A DNA stretch of 14,361 bases, from the NCBI GenBank assembly GCA_021806345.1, contig JAJZXP010000344.1, forward strand, positions 1 to 14,361, given 5' to 3'. Under the pieces are notes generated by a model, which worked only from the letters and a program-made list of their open reading frames with translations, had not been told where the DNA came from and made no database searches. Source of the DNA: Thermoplasmata archaeon. Its GTDB lineage: Archaea; Thermoplasmatota; Thermoplasmata; Thermoplasmatales; Thermoplasmataceae. This document shows positions 7,387 to 14,351 of this stretch, piece after piece (the stretch's first letter is position 1; each line of letters begins with the position of its first letter). Made by a program: the position numbers and the translations under genes.

Positions 7387-8193
7387 ATGGGTAAAATAGT
7401 TGGGTCATTTGCTTGTTCACACGCACCTCAGATTGTGTCTAAACCAAATATTACTGATATCTATCAGAAGCAGGTTGAGGAGGTGCAATTAGGACTAGAA
7501 TCACTTGGTAAAAAAATAGAAAAATTGAACCCAGACACAGTTGTATTGATAGGGGCCGACCACTTGGAATCGTTCTTCTTCGATAATTATCCAATGATTC
7601 TTATTCCAGTTACAAACCAGGTTTCTGGGACTATGGGGAATGAGTCTTATACCTATGAAACTGATGAAGAATTATCCCGAAATCTCCTTTTCAACTTAGT
7701 AAATAGAGGTTTTGACGTTTCATTCGCTCAAAAATTCAAGTTGGATCATCCATTTTACTCGCCGCTTAAATTCATTTTTAAGGAATATACAAAACCTATA
7801 ATACCCATCCACATAAACAGCAATGTACCTCCTATAATCAGCATAAAAAGGGCGTTTCTTTTTGGAAAAGAAATAAGAAATATTATCCAGAACAATTCAA
7901 ACAAGAATGTTGTCGTTATAGGAACTGGCGGCTTATCGCACTATCCCGGAACCCCATTTTATGGAAAAGTAGATCTAGACTTTGATAATAAGCTGCTTAA
8001 TAATATAGAGAACGGCTTAGTCAAAAAAATAATAAACTTAGAACCGGAAAAGGTTGAAAATGCAGGTAATCTTGAGCTGCGCACATGGGCAGCTGCAATG
8101 GGAGCAGCAGGAAAATTTAAGGGAGATGTTTTACTGCATGTTCCGACTTTTCATATCGATTATTCCATTGTATGGTTCAAAGAGGTGCCCTAA
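7387..8193 (+). CDS. ligB: LigB-family extradiol dioxygenase, catalytic subunit
   Basis: Fe(II) class III extradiol dioxygenase that cleaves a protocatechuate- or gallate-like ring next to the two hydroxyls. In the 268-residue protein the iron ligands are H12 (CSHAPQ), H59 (GADHLE) and E230 (NLELRTWAAAMG), equivalent to H12, H61 and E242 of Sphingobium LigB. The acid/base histidine is H185 in GTGGLSHYPG, and H121 in LDHPFYSP is also conserved. The ATG follows the LigA-like gene after 36 bases, with GGGAG and AAGTGAT upstream. An out-of-frame ATG lies at 7382. Choice between protocatechuate, gallate and 3-O-methylgallate as substrate cannot be made from sequence alone. Confidence 0.88.
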   Translation: MGKIVGSFACSHAPQIVSKPNITDIYQKQVEEVQLGLESLGKKIEKLNPDTVVLIGADHLESFFFDNYPMILIPVTNQVSGTMGNESYTYETDEELSRNLLFNLVNRGFDVSFAQKFKLDHPFYSPLKFIFKEYTKPIIPIHINSNVPPIISIKRAFLFGKEIRNIIQNNSNKNVVVIGTGGLSHYPGTPFYGKVDLDFDNKLLNNIENGLVKKIINLEPEKVENAGNLELRTWAAAMGAAGKFKGDVLLHVPTFHIDYSIVWFKEVP

Positions 8194-9032
8194 TGAAAGT
8201 AGTGGTCACCGGAGCTAATGGTAAAATAGGAACCAGAGTAATGGAAATTCTAGCTAAAACCGGATACAATGTTATGGGAATAGATCGCGAGGTGTTCAAT
8301 CTAAAGAACTATGAGCACAGAATTGTTGACCTCTTACACGAAGGGCAGGTGTACCAGACACTGAGTGATTCAGACGCTGTGATTCATCTTGCATCATTTC
8401 CGCGCCCCAATATAGTTCCGGATACGATAACTTTTCAAAACAATGTAAACTCTATTCATAACATTTTGAATTCTTGTTTCAATCTAAATATTCATAAGGT
8501 AATTATAGCATCCAGTATGGCTTCGTACGGGTTCAGATATTCTAATGGCAGAATAATACCCAAGTACTTCCCGGTCGATGAAGAACATCCATGTGATCCA
8601 GTTGATTCCTACGGGTTATCTAAGCTCGTAGGGGAGAAGATTGCTGATTCATTTGCACATCGTAGCAACATGAGTATTATAAGCCTCAGAATACCACAGG
8701 TTATTGTCGACTATGGTGATTTCGAACACCGATCCAAAAACCCAAGTTCTGGTAAAGATAGAATCTGGCTGTATATAGACATAAGGGATGTAGCAAAGGC
8801 ATTCTTAAATGCTTTAGAATCTGCTGTTTTAGGTCACGAAATCATGAATATTTCAGCTGCAGATAGCGATCAACTAAAACCTAGTGCCGAGTTAATAAAA
8901 GAGTATTTTCCGAACTCTGAAATGCATAAAGAAATGTTGACAGGTAACGAATCACTATTGAACATACAGAAAGCCCGCAATTTGATTGGCTTCGTACCTG
9001 AGTTTAGTTGGAGGCGCATCTCTGGATTATGA
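8193..9032 (+). CDS. NAD-dependent extended SDR, uronate-dehydrogenase-like
   Basis: A 279-residue NAD-dependent epimerase/dehydratase-family protein. It has TGANGKIG (G7, G10, G13) for dinucleotide binding, an Asp at the end of the second strand (D31 in GIDR), which favours NAD over NADP, and the catalytic S107/S108, Y140 and K144 (DSYGLSK). The SFPRP segment and the FSWR ending look like uronate dehydrogenases, which oxidise a cyclic hemiacetal to a lactone. The bacterial pathway needs exactly that chemistry after LigAB, supplied there by the unrelated LigC. I infer this SDR may fill that role. ATG 8193 shares bases with the ligB stop (TAATG), behind GAGGTG at 8182-8187. An in-frame GTG/ATG farther upstream lies within ligB. 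It is the last gene of the operon. Confidence 0.75.
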   Translation: MKVVVTGANGKIGTRVMEILAKTGYNVMGIDREVFNLKNYEHRIVDLLHEGQVYQTLSDSDAVIHLASFPRPNIVPDTITFQNNVNSIHNILNSCFNLNIHKVIIASSMASYGFRYSNGRIIPKYFPVDEEHPCDPVDSYGLSKLVGEKIADSFAHRSNMSIISLRIPQVIVDYGDFEHRSKNPSSGKDRIWLYIDIRDVAKAFLNALESAVLGHEIMNISAADSDQLKPSAELIKEYFPNSEMHKEMLTGNESLLNIQKARNLIGFVPEFSWRRISGL

Positions 9033-9043
9033 TTTTGCTTGTG

Positions 9044-9050
9044 TTTTTTT
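9044..9050 (+). terminator. T-run terminator of the operon
   Basis: Seven consecutive T residues follow the last operon gene by 11 bases, within the U-rich stretch TTTTGCTTGTGTTTTTTT. Archaeal polymerase terminates on such tracts without needing a hairpin, and none is visible. From here to the insertion element at 9255 I see no gene. Confidence 0.5.
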
Positions 9051-9254
9051 CCCTTTGAAGAACTTATCAGGAAAATATTTCTCCATCATATTGACATCTT
9101 TTGTAATTTACATTCCAAAGCCTTTCATCAGGCCGGTTAGGAAATACTTACCTATATTGTTTTGATTTATGTGTACGATTCCATCGATGATTAGTAATCA
9201 AGTGACCGAGTAGTCAAAATTTTGTAATGGTTCAAATATATTCCATGTTGGAAC

Positions 9255-10221
9255 ATTGTTGCATAACTCCATTAACCTATTGTATTCTCCCTCATCATGT
9301 TGTAATAGAGTACCTTCAGGCCAACCGCCTGGATCATGTAATCAGTTCTTCTCGCTCTGATTACCTCTCCCATGACTCTCTTGAGACCTGAAAAATATAT
9401 CTCAACAGTCCATCTCTTTCCATATTCATGAATATTTTTCCACTGATCCTCTCCTATCTTCTTTATCTCCCTTGCTGTTTTTCCTCTGAGGGGAGATCCC
9501 CTTGATGATGTGCTGAAGTTCTTCCTCAAGGGAATAATGGCATCAGTGCCATTATTCCTGAGAAGATTGAATATGTTCCTTGAATCGTATGCCTTGTCAG
9601 CATACACTCTCTTTTCATGCCCTGATATAAGATTGTGGAACTGAGTGGCATCATGGCTGTGCTCCTTTGTGATGGAAATACGGGATGCCATTATCCTGTC
9701 GGTGTCAGCTGACACATGGAGCTTTATCCATCCTTTCCTTTTCTTTGCCCATTTATTGGATAACCAGTCCCCTCTGATTGTTGTCTTGAATCCTGTAGAG
9801 TCTATGGCAACAGAAGAGGATGGATTCATGATATCAGGCACTTTTATCTTCCTTATTCTTCTGAATATTGATGTGTATGAGATTCTCGGTATTCCTAGAA
9901 TCCCTTGAAATATTCTAATGTAAGATTCCAGTGATCTGAAAGAAGCATTGAATACTGATCTGATCCTTGCCAGGATCTCGATTATCTTATCAGGAAGAAT
10001 GAAAGGCCTCCCGTTCTTTCTTTCATTCTGATTCATCAGATCATCCCTGTAGTTTTCAATATCCCTGAGATCAAGGATATTTTTCCTCTGACATGGGATT
10101 CATTATAAAGGGGTCATATCCTTTTATTATGATCCTTTCCATGAGCAATTGGGTTGTTGTTCTGCACAACCAACACCCATCTTATTTTCAAGAAAAATTA
10201 TTGCATGGGTTATGCAACAAT
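9255..10221 (-). mobile_element. IS5-family insertion sequence, 967 bp
   Basis: Bounded by perfect 13-bp terminal inverted repeats: ATTGTTGCATAAC at 9255-9267 and its complement GTTATGCAACAAT at 10209-10221. The total length fits an IS5-family element with one transposase gene. Bases flanking the two ends (ttggaac on the left, ctttctc on the right) show no obvious target-site duplication, so the insertion may be old or the true ends may differ slightly. A small inverted repeat (GGTTGT at 10152-10157, ACAACC at 10166-10171) sits inside the element upstream of the transposase. The element separates the catabolic operon from the minus-strand accessory genes. Confidence 0.82.
9272..10036 (-). CDS. 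IS5-family DDE transposase, possibly frameshifted at its start
   Basis: A 254-residue transposase that cuts and joins the element ends. Catalytic residues are D79 (VAIDSTGFK), D147 (VYADKAYDS) and E212 (RWTVEIYFSGLKR). The first ATG is at 10036, but the same frame stays open upstream to 10099 without ATG, GTG or TTG and encodes ILDLRDIENYRDDL, which looks like the normal N-terminal R-D-x3-Y motif of the family. An ATG in another frame at 10095 starts MSEEKYP, and removing one C around 10080 would join the two into one protein. The real start may therefore have been lost to a one-base frameshift. Activity is uncertain. Confidence 0.78.
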   Translation of the reverse strand: MNQNERKNGRPFILPDKIIEILARIRSVFNASFRSLESYIRIFQGILGIPRISYTSIFRRIRKIKVPDIMNPSSSVAIDSTGFKTTIRGDWLSNKWAKKRKGWIKLHVSADTDRIMASRISITKEHSHDATQFHNLISGHEKRVYADKAYDSRNIFNLLRNNGTDAIIPLRKNFSTSSRGSPLRGKTAREIKKIGEDQWKNIHEYGKRWTVEIYFSGLKRVMGEVIRARRTDYMIQAVGLKVLYYNMMRENTIG

Positions 10222-10370
10222 CTTTCTCTGCCCCAAAACTTTCTATAAGAACGACTGCTCATAACTCATTCAGTGTCGAAAGACTTGTTAAAATTATATA
10301 AGTTGAATATGTTTTTCTAGCATGTGGAGGAGCAAGAATCTGATTGTTGCCTCTGAAATAATTTAAGAGA

Positions 10371-11036
10371 TTATGAGCTTAACTTTTCGCCGCCATTCCA
10401 ATTATTATTTCGCATAAGGGATTTCTTTAAAAAATTCTCGGTTATGAGAATTTTTTCGTCAACCACTGACAATAAGTGATCGGACATAGAAAAATGGGAA
10501 TTCCTCTGAAAGTCAGAGTAGTAATATAGAATGGCCTTTATTCCGCTTTCCCTAATTTTTTTTATAATAGGGACGAAATCTGTGTCGCAGGTTAATAAAA
10601 TAGCCGTACGAATCTTCCCATTACTAATCGCTAGATTCATCAAATCCATCGTTAACAAAGTATCAACTCCTTTCTGATGAAATTGACCATCGACGTTTTG
10701 TAATCTCCCTTCTCGTACATAGAAATCTGGGCACTTACTAAGAGACGCCATTACTCTATCATAACCACTTTTCCTCAGCGATTCTTCTTGAGTGGGTGGG
10801 TTAGACTGGAAAGGAGGGGCACAATAAAGGTATCTTTCTTTACACCAATACCTCAAATCCCTTGACATATTATTGGCAAGTTTAAAATAGTCAATTTTCA
10901 AATAATTTCCATCACCAAAGTGCTTAGATATCTTTGCTAAATATCCATCGTCAATGTAAACATTGCACTTTTGCATTAAAACCACAAAAAACTCATCCAA
11001 TGTCCCTATCGGAACACTGGGGAACATTGTTACCAC
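10371..11036 (-). CDS. NYN-domain (LabA/DUF88-like) putative ribonuclease
   Basis: A 221-residue protein of the PIN-like NYN superfamily. The acidic metal-binding positions are visible: D29/D30 in NVYIDDGYL, D125 in KGVDTLLTMDL, and D151 and D153 in LLTCDTDFVPIIKKIRESG, the classic LabA/DUF88 signature. The C-terminal region from residue 186 is helical and basic. Members are metal-dependent RNases or RNA-binding regulators, some in defence or stress loci. The target here is unknown. The start is uncertain: GTG 11036, ATG 11027, or the Met just before the first strand (residue 21). A TATA-like element at 11075-11085 favours one of the first two. The gene stands alone, with no partner within 350 bases downstream. 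Confidence 0.78.
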   Translation of the reverse strand: MVTMFPSVPIGTLDEFFVVLMQKCNVYIDDGYLAKISKHFGDGNYLKIDYFKLANNMSRDLRYWCKERYLYCAPPFQSNPPTQEESLRKSGYDRVMASLSKCPDFYVREGRLQNVDGQFHQKGVDTLLTMDLMNLAISNGKIRTAILLTCDTDFVPIIKKIRESGIKAILYYYSDFQRNSHFSMSDHLLSVVDEKILITENFLKKSLMRNNNWNGGEKLSS

Positions 11037-11074
11037 ACATCATTTCCATGATGCAATCGAATATTCATTAGATG

Positions 11075-11085
11075 TATTAAAATAT
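11075..11085 (-). promoter_or_regulatory. TATA-like promoter of the NYN gene
   Basis: On the minus strand this reads ATATTTTAATA. A start of transcription about 25 bases downstream would be near 11054, giving a short leader before GTG 11036 or ATG 11027. No strong ribosome site is visible. The flanking DNA is generally AT-rich, so confidence is limited. Confidence 0.35.
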
Positions 11086-11174
11086 TTTGTATTTGTCTCA
11101 TTACAATTATCCATATAATAAATTGTATTAGAATAAATATTAACAGGTCAAATCGATCTAATCCTATTAAGATT

Positions 11175-11205
11175 TCATTAATAAGCCACCTGGCATTATT
11201 CATCA
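11175..11205. repeat. 31-bp direct repeat, copy 1 (ArdC-like 3' end)
   Basis: This 31-bp stretch matches 13663-13693 at 29 of 31 positions in the same orientation. On the minus strand it encodes MNNARWLINE, the same peptide found near the C-terminus of the ArdC-like protein at the right of the window. Similarity stops abruptly on both sides. It is either a remnant of a second ArdC-like gene or one of two integration-site copies. Confidence 0.85.
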
Positions 11206-11252
11206 TTTTGACATGGGGAGTAAGCTTCTTAAAAAATGATGGGAATGGAAAA

Positions 11253-11408
11253 CTACTTTCTTCCCTTCCCTCTGAAAGATCTGTAGGCCGGATTGTTTGG
11301 GTTCATCTGGTTGCTCCTGTTGTTGGCATTCACCGTTGAATCCCTTGACGTTTGATTAAATGCATCCGACCTCTGGTCATTCGAAGAACGCTTCTTTTCT
11401 TCAGGCAT
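11253..11408 (-). CDS. small basic Asn/Ser-rich hypothetical protein
   Basis: A 51-residue hydrophilic protein, MPEEKKRSSNDQ at its start and FRGKGRK at its end, with many Asn, Ser and Arg and no hydrophobic core. It is probably disordered and could bind nucleic acid. The open frame extends to a TTG at 11453. I prefer ATG 11408, because GAGG lies seven bases before it and a TATA-like ATTTAAAAC at 11437-11445 is placed for transcription to begin just upstream of this ATG. I do not recognise a family. It may be a fragment rather than a working gene. Confidence 0.4.
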   Translation of the reverse strand: MPEEKKRSSNDQRSDAFNQTSRDSTVNANNRSNQMNPNNPAYRSFRGKGRK

Positions 11409-11597
11409 TTTGCCTCGTACAATGATACAGTCGTTAGGTTTTAAATGTTCCAAACAAAGGCGCTATCTATTTCCATTTGATAAACAGGAGCCCCTAATAT
11501 AAAGTCTGTAATTTTTTATCCAAGAAATTAACGTCAAACACAACAAGAAGACTAAACCGAAGGATGAAAAATGAGAATTTACCTATACCGTAGATTT

Positions 11598-12773
11598 TTA
11601 AGATTCTCGCATTTTTCTGTTGTTCCTCTTTATTTTCTTGACCTCATCAACTATGGAGGAGTTGTTAGTAAGTTTCCTGTCAAGTTCGTTTGCCTCTACC
11701 AGCATATTTAACTCTAATGCCGAATCCATTTGTTTAACGAAATCAAAATCTTTCCTGTAATTCCTTACGAGATTCTCAAAGGGTAATGAATTATCTATAT
11801 TGTTAGCATTAATCCAAGATATGAAATCATTCCTAATGTCTTCCTTCTCAGGTCTCACGTAGGAATACATTGGGTGATGGTAAATTCTAGGCAAGATTGT
11901 TTGAGCGGGCCCATTTTGATTCTGAGAATCTCTTGTAATCTTCATTTTAACACTATGTCTGGGACCATAAGAGCTAAAACCATTGTCAAACTGAAGGATA
12001 TTTGTAGCAGGGACACTAACTTTCCTACCTCTGTATGGTTTAGCATCAAAGGAATACAACATAAACTCTTCACCATGTTTTTGAATAAGATTGTACGAGC
12101 CCGAATCTCCAAAACCTATAAGAGACCTCAACTGAAGATACATATCACTATTTGTTTTTCCAGCTTCATCGATGGCAGAAAATGGCGTTTTGAAGTCTTT
12201 ATAAAGTCCTAGTAACTCTGGAATCTGGGTCATTGTAATATTAAAAGGAAGCATAATTCCAACTTCATCTCGTTCGCCAGCAATAATTTCAAGGAAATTT
12301 CTGGTAAAATCAAAATATGTATCCTTTTCTACAGGTGAGTCTATTGATATCCTTCCCTTCTCTGATAGATGGTACCGATAGAGAAGGGGAGTTATTACCA
12401 AGCTGTTCTCTGGAGCTGAGAGAAGACTATTTATGTATTCGATGTGTTTAACTGAAATAGACTCATCCGATCTAAGTAATATTTTGAAAAATGTAAATAA
12501 ATTCCCATTTTCCCGACTAACCATGTTTCTATCAACGAACATTCTCTGGTTTTCCCGGACGCTATCTATTGAAAGCAACTCTTCTAGAGTTATATGGACA
12601 TAACTTTCGATGAAGGGGTGATAATCAAATTGCCTTCTTATGTTAGAATGTATACGCCCGAAATTGTCCAATCCGGGCAAAGGTCTATGAAACTGGCCAG
12701 TTCCAATTCTAAATTTAGTCAATCGGTAATAATTGTCATTTTCAGTATATTCGTTATCCAACTTAACATCCAA
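11598..12773 (-). CDS. unknown 391-residue protein
   Basis: A long soluble protein that I cannot assign. It has no signal peptide or membrane helices. An N-terminal region with FRIGTGQFHRPLPGLDNFGR is followed by alternating strands and helices (VITPLLYRYHLSE, VGIMLPFNITMTQIPELLG, SLIGFGDSGSYNLI, YSFDAKPYRGRKVSVPATNI, RIYHHPMYSY), then a basic C-terminal tail with KKIKRNNRKM. The alternation suggests an alpha/beta enzyme fold and the Gly-, His- and Tyr-rich conserved-looking blocks suggest an active site, but I can name no catalytic motif. The start is TTG 12773, supported by a G-run with GAGGT at 12781-12793 just upstream. The gene follows a winged-helix-like gene on the same strand after 182 bases, so the two may form a unit. 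Confidence 0.72.
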   Translation of the reverse strand: MDVKLDNEYTENDNYYRLTKFRIGTGQFHRPLPGLDNFGRIHSNIRRQFDYHPFIESYVHITLEELLSIDSVRENQRMFVDRNMVSRENGNLFTFFKILLRSDESISVKHIEYINSLLSAPENSLVITPLLYRYHLSEKGRISIDSPVEKDTYFDFTRNFLEIIAGERDEVGIMLPFNITMTQIPELLGLYKDFKTPFSAIDEAGKTNSDMYLQLRSLIGFGDSGSYNLIQKHGEEFMLYSFDAKPYRGRKVSVPATNILQFDNGFSSYGPRHSVKMKITRDSQNQNGPAQTILPRIYHHPMYSYVRPEKEDIRNDFISWINANNIDNSLPFENLVRNYRKDFDFVKQMDSALELNMLVEANELDRKLTNNSSIVDEVKKIKRNNRKMRES

Positions 12774-12955
12774 ATTATTTCCCCCCTTACCTCTTCCTTG
12801 TTCTAACTAATATTAATTCCCCTTTAATCTGGTCATAATGCCAGCACTGGGGATCTTTTAAAAATTTTGGAATTAGGATTGGTTTGCAGTGTTCAAGTGT
12901 AACTGGGACAGGTAAATTCGGCAATTTAAGAATAAAAGTAGGCTGAAACATTTAG

Positions 12956-13528
12956 TTAATCTCCCAGTATGATTAACTTGTTACCTTCTCTCTTAATCTT
13001 TATATCATTTCCTTTGTCTGACCTGACGCTTAAGATCTGGTCTTCCTTAAAATCGTTTACATTTAATTTAAAACTCTCCAATTTATCTGATGTCACCTTT
13101 TCTGAAATCGTGGATTGTGCCGCATAGTCCGGATATAGGTTGTAGGTCAGGTATAGTATGTCATTCACATCTAAATTTTTCAATGTTTCATTAAGCTCTT
13201 GAATTTTGTTGAATATAGGCTTGCTTTCTTGGTCGTTTCGGAGTTCTTTGACCAGTCTTTTGCCATCTTCGGATAATTCGTTATTTGATTTCACTAAATT
13301 GTAATCCTGCAAACCATCTATTATTTCGTCAGCATACTCGTTATATGGGCCCATTTTGTACGGCTCAAATGTACTATTAAGATCTTCAAGGATATCAGGT
13401 AGAGATTTTGTCAAAAGGAAAAGAAATTTCTCAAAGTATATTCGATAGCGTGAATTTTTCTTATCCAGCGATGCCAAAGACAATAGTATCGCTTTTTGAT
13501 CTATTGTGAGGTCATCCTTGTGAACCAC
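12956..13528 (-). CDS. winged-helix-like protein resembling YwgA/DUF4065-type proteins
   Basis: A 190-residue soluble protein. Its first 110 residues (FEKFLFLLTKSLPDI, FEPYKMGPYNEYADEI, then DGLQDYNLVKSNNELSEDGK) resemble the helical winged-helix arrangement of YwgA and Panacea/DUF4065 proteins, in which an L-F-L-L helix is followed by F-x-x-Y-x-x-G-P-Y. The C-terminus forms a predicted strand pair, DIKIKREGNKLIILGD. Relatives act as regulators or antitoxins, but this one is too divergent for a firm claim. The start is GTG 13528 (MVHKDDLT), with GGTGG upstream at about 13536-13540 and a TATA-like tract at 13558-13572. It lies upstream of the unknown 391-residue gene and could control or neutralise it. 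Confidence 0.62.
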   Translation of the reverse strand: MVHKDDLTIDQKAILLSLASLDKKNSRYRIYFEKFLFLLTKSLPDILEDLNSTFEPYKMGPYNEYADEIIDGLQDYNLVKSNNELSEDGKRLVKELRNDQESKPIFNKIQELNETLKNLDVNDILYLTYNLYPDYAAQSTISEKVTSDKLESFKLNVNDFKEDQILSVRSDKGNDIKIKREGNKLIILGD

Positions 13529-13643
13529 TAATGTACCACCATTTTATATCAATAATCTTAAAATATATTTTAATTTTCTTAGGGGTTCAGGATACAGTCT
13601 TAAAGAGGTAAACCTGGTACTAGATTTCAGAATGGCTCAAACC

Positions 13644-14351
13644 TCAAAGCTTGTTCGATACCTCATTAATCAGCCACCTAGCATTATTCATCACACGATC
13701 AAGGTTCTCCTTTCCAAGCCCCTTTCCATTCTTCTTGGCATCATCAAGCCATCCATTTATATAGGCAGCTGAGTCCTCTCTGAAGTCAAAGCCGAAGTGA
13801 GCTCCAACAAGGTAAGTTGACAGTTCCGCTTCAGATTCAGCAAGTCCTCTTGGAAGGTCTTTCCTGTATAGGTGTTCCAGCCTTGCATGGGACATTTCAT
13901 GAATCAGGGTATGCAGCACATTTACATCTTCACCCGGGATCTTCATAACTACTATCTTCTGCCCTTCACCAGAGTGTGCTGTGTATCCTCTTGCCCCATT
14001 GTCAATGGTGGATTCCTCAACCGTATAATGCTCTCTTGCAATCTTTTTCAGAGTGTTGTACAGAGATGCGGCCTTAATGTCCTCTTCAACCGGCTTTGCC
14101 TTTCCAGGTATCGGTGCGGTCTGTGAAATGTCATATACCTTACCTGTGCTGAAGACCTTGGTAAAGCCTCCGCCGGAAAGGTTGAACTTACCCCTGACAA
14201 GTTCCTCTATAGCCTCATCACTCAGCCCCTCTTTCCTCTTCTTCTCGATGAAGTCCTTTACCTTTCCAGGGCCATCTTTATGTGCAATGTCAAAGGGATA
14301 GAAGATACTTATTGCAAATTCATTGTCCAGTCCCTCTATTCCAGAATATTC
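13644..14351 (-). pseudogene. ArdC/IrrE-like zinc peptidase domain, 5' part broken or missing
   Basis: The frame is open from 14351 to the TGA at 13644, 235 residues, and ends in MNNARWLINEVSNKL. It carries the ArdC-like C-terminal half: VYDISQTAPIPGKAKP, then the zincin motif TLIHEMSHARLEH with downstream AESEAELSTYLVGAHFGFD supplying the third metal ligand. ArdC-type proteins pair an N-terminal ssDNA-binding domain with this peptidase and occur on plasmids and conjugative elements as antirestriction proteins. An in-frame TAG at 14352-14354 precedes the frame, no ATG, GTG or TTG occurs until ATG 13946, and that late start would delete the DISQT block. Either a nonsense or frameshift mutation broke the gene or the true 5' part lies in another frame beyond the window. 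Confidence 0.68.
13663..13693. repeat. 31-bp direct repeat, copy 2 (within ArdC-like gene)
   Basis: Partner of 11175-11205, with two differences in 31 bases. It lies in the final codons of the ArdC-like gene. The two copies bracket about 2.46 kb holding the small basic protein, the 391-residue protein and the winged-helix-like protein. Confidence 0.85.

Noticed and set aside
9027..9113. Minus-strand open stretch encoding MMEKYFPDKFFKGKK and ending in TAA at 9027-9029
   Set aside because: Only 28 residues between stops, no start and no recognisable family. It could be a decayed gene tail but cannot be supported.
10152..10171. Hairpin GGTTGT-(8)-ACAACC upstream of the transposase
   Set aside because: Short stem inside the insertion sequence, no T-run, and no known role.
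10201..10217. TTGCAT...ATGCAA inverted repeat resembling the GntR operator
   Set aside because: Most of it is the terminal inverted repeat of the insertion sequence, and it has a five-base spacer absent from the operator.
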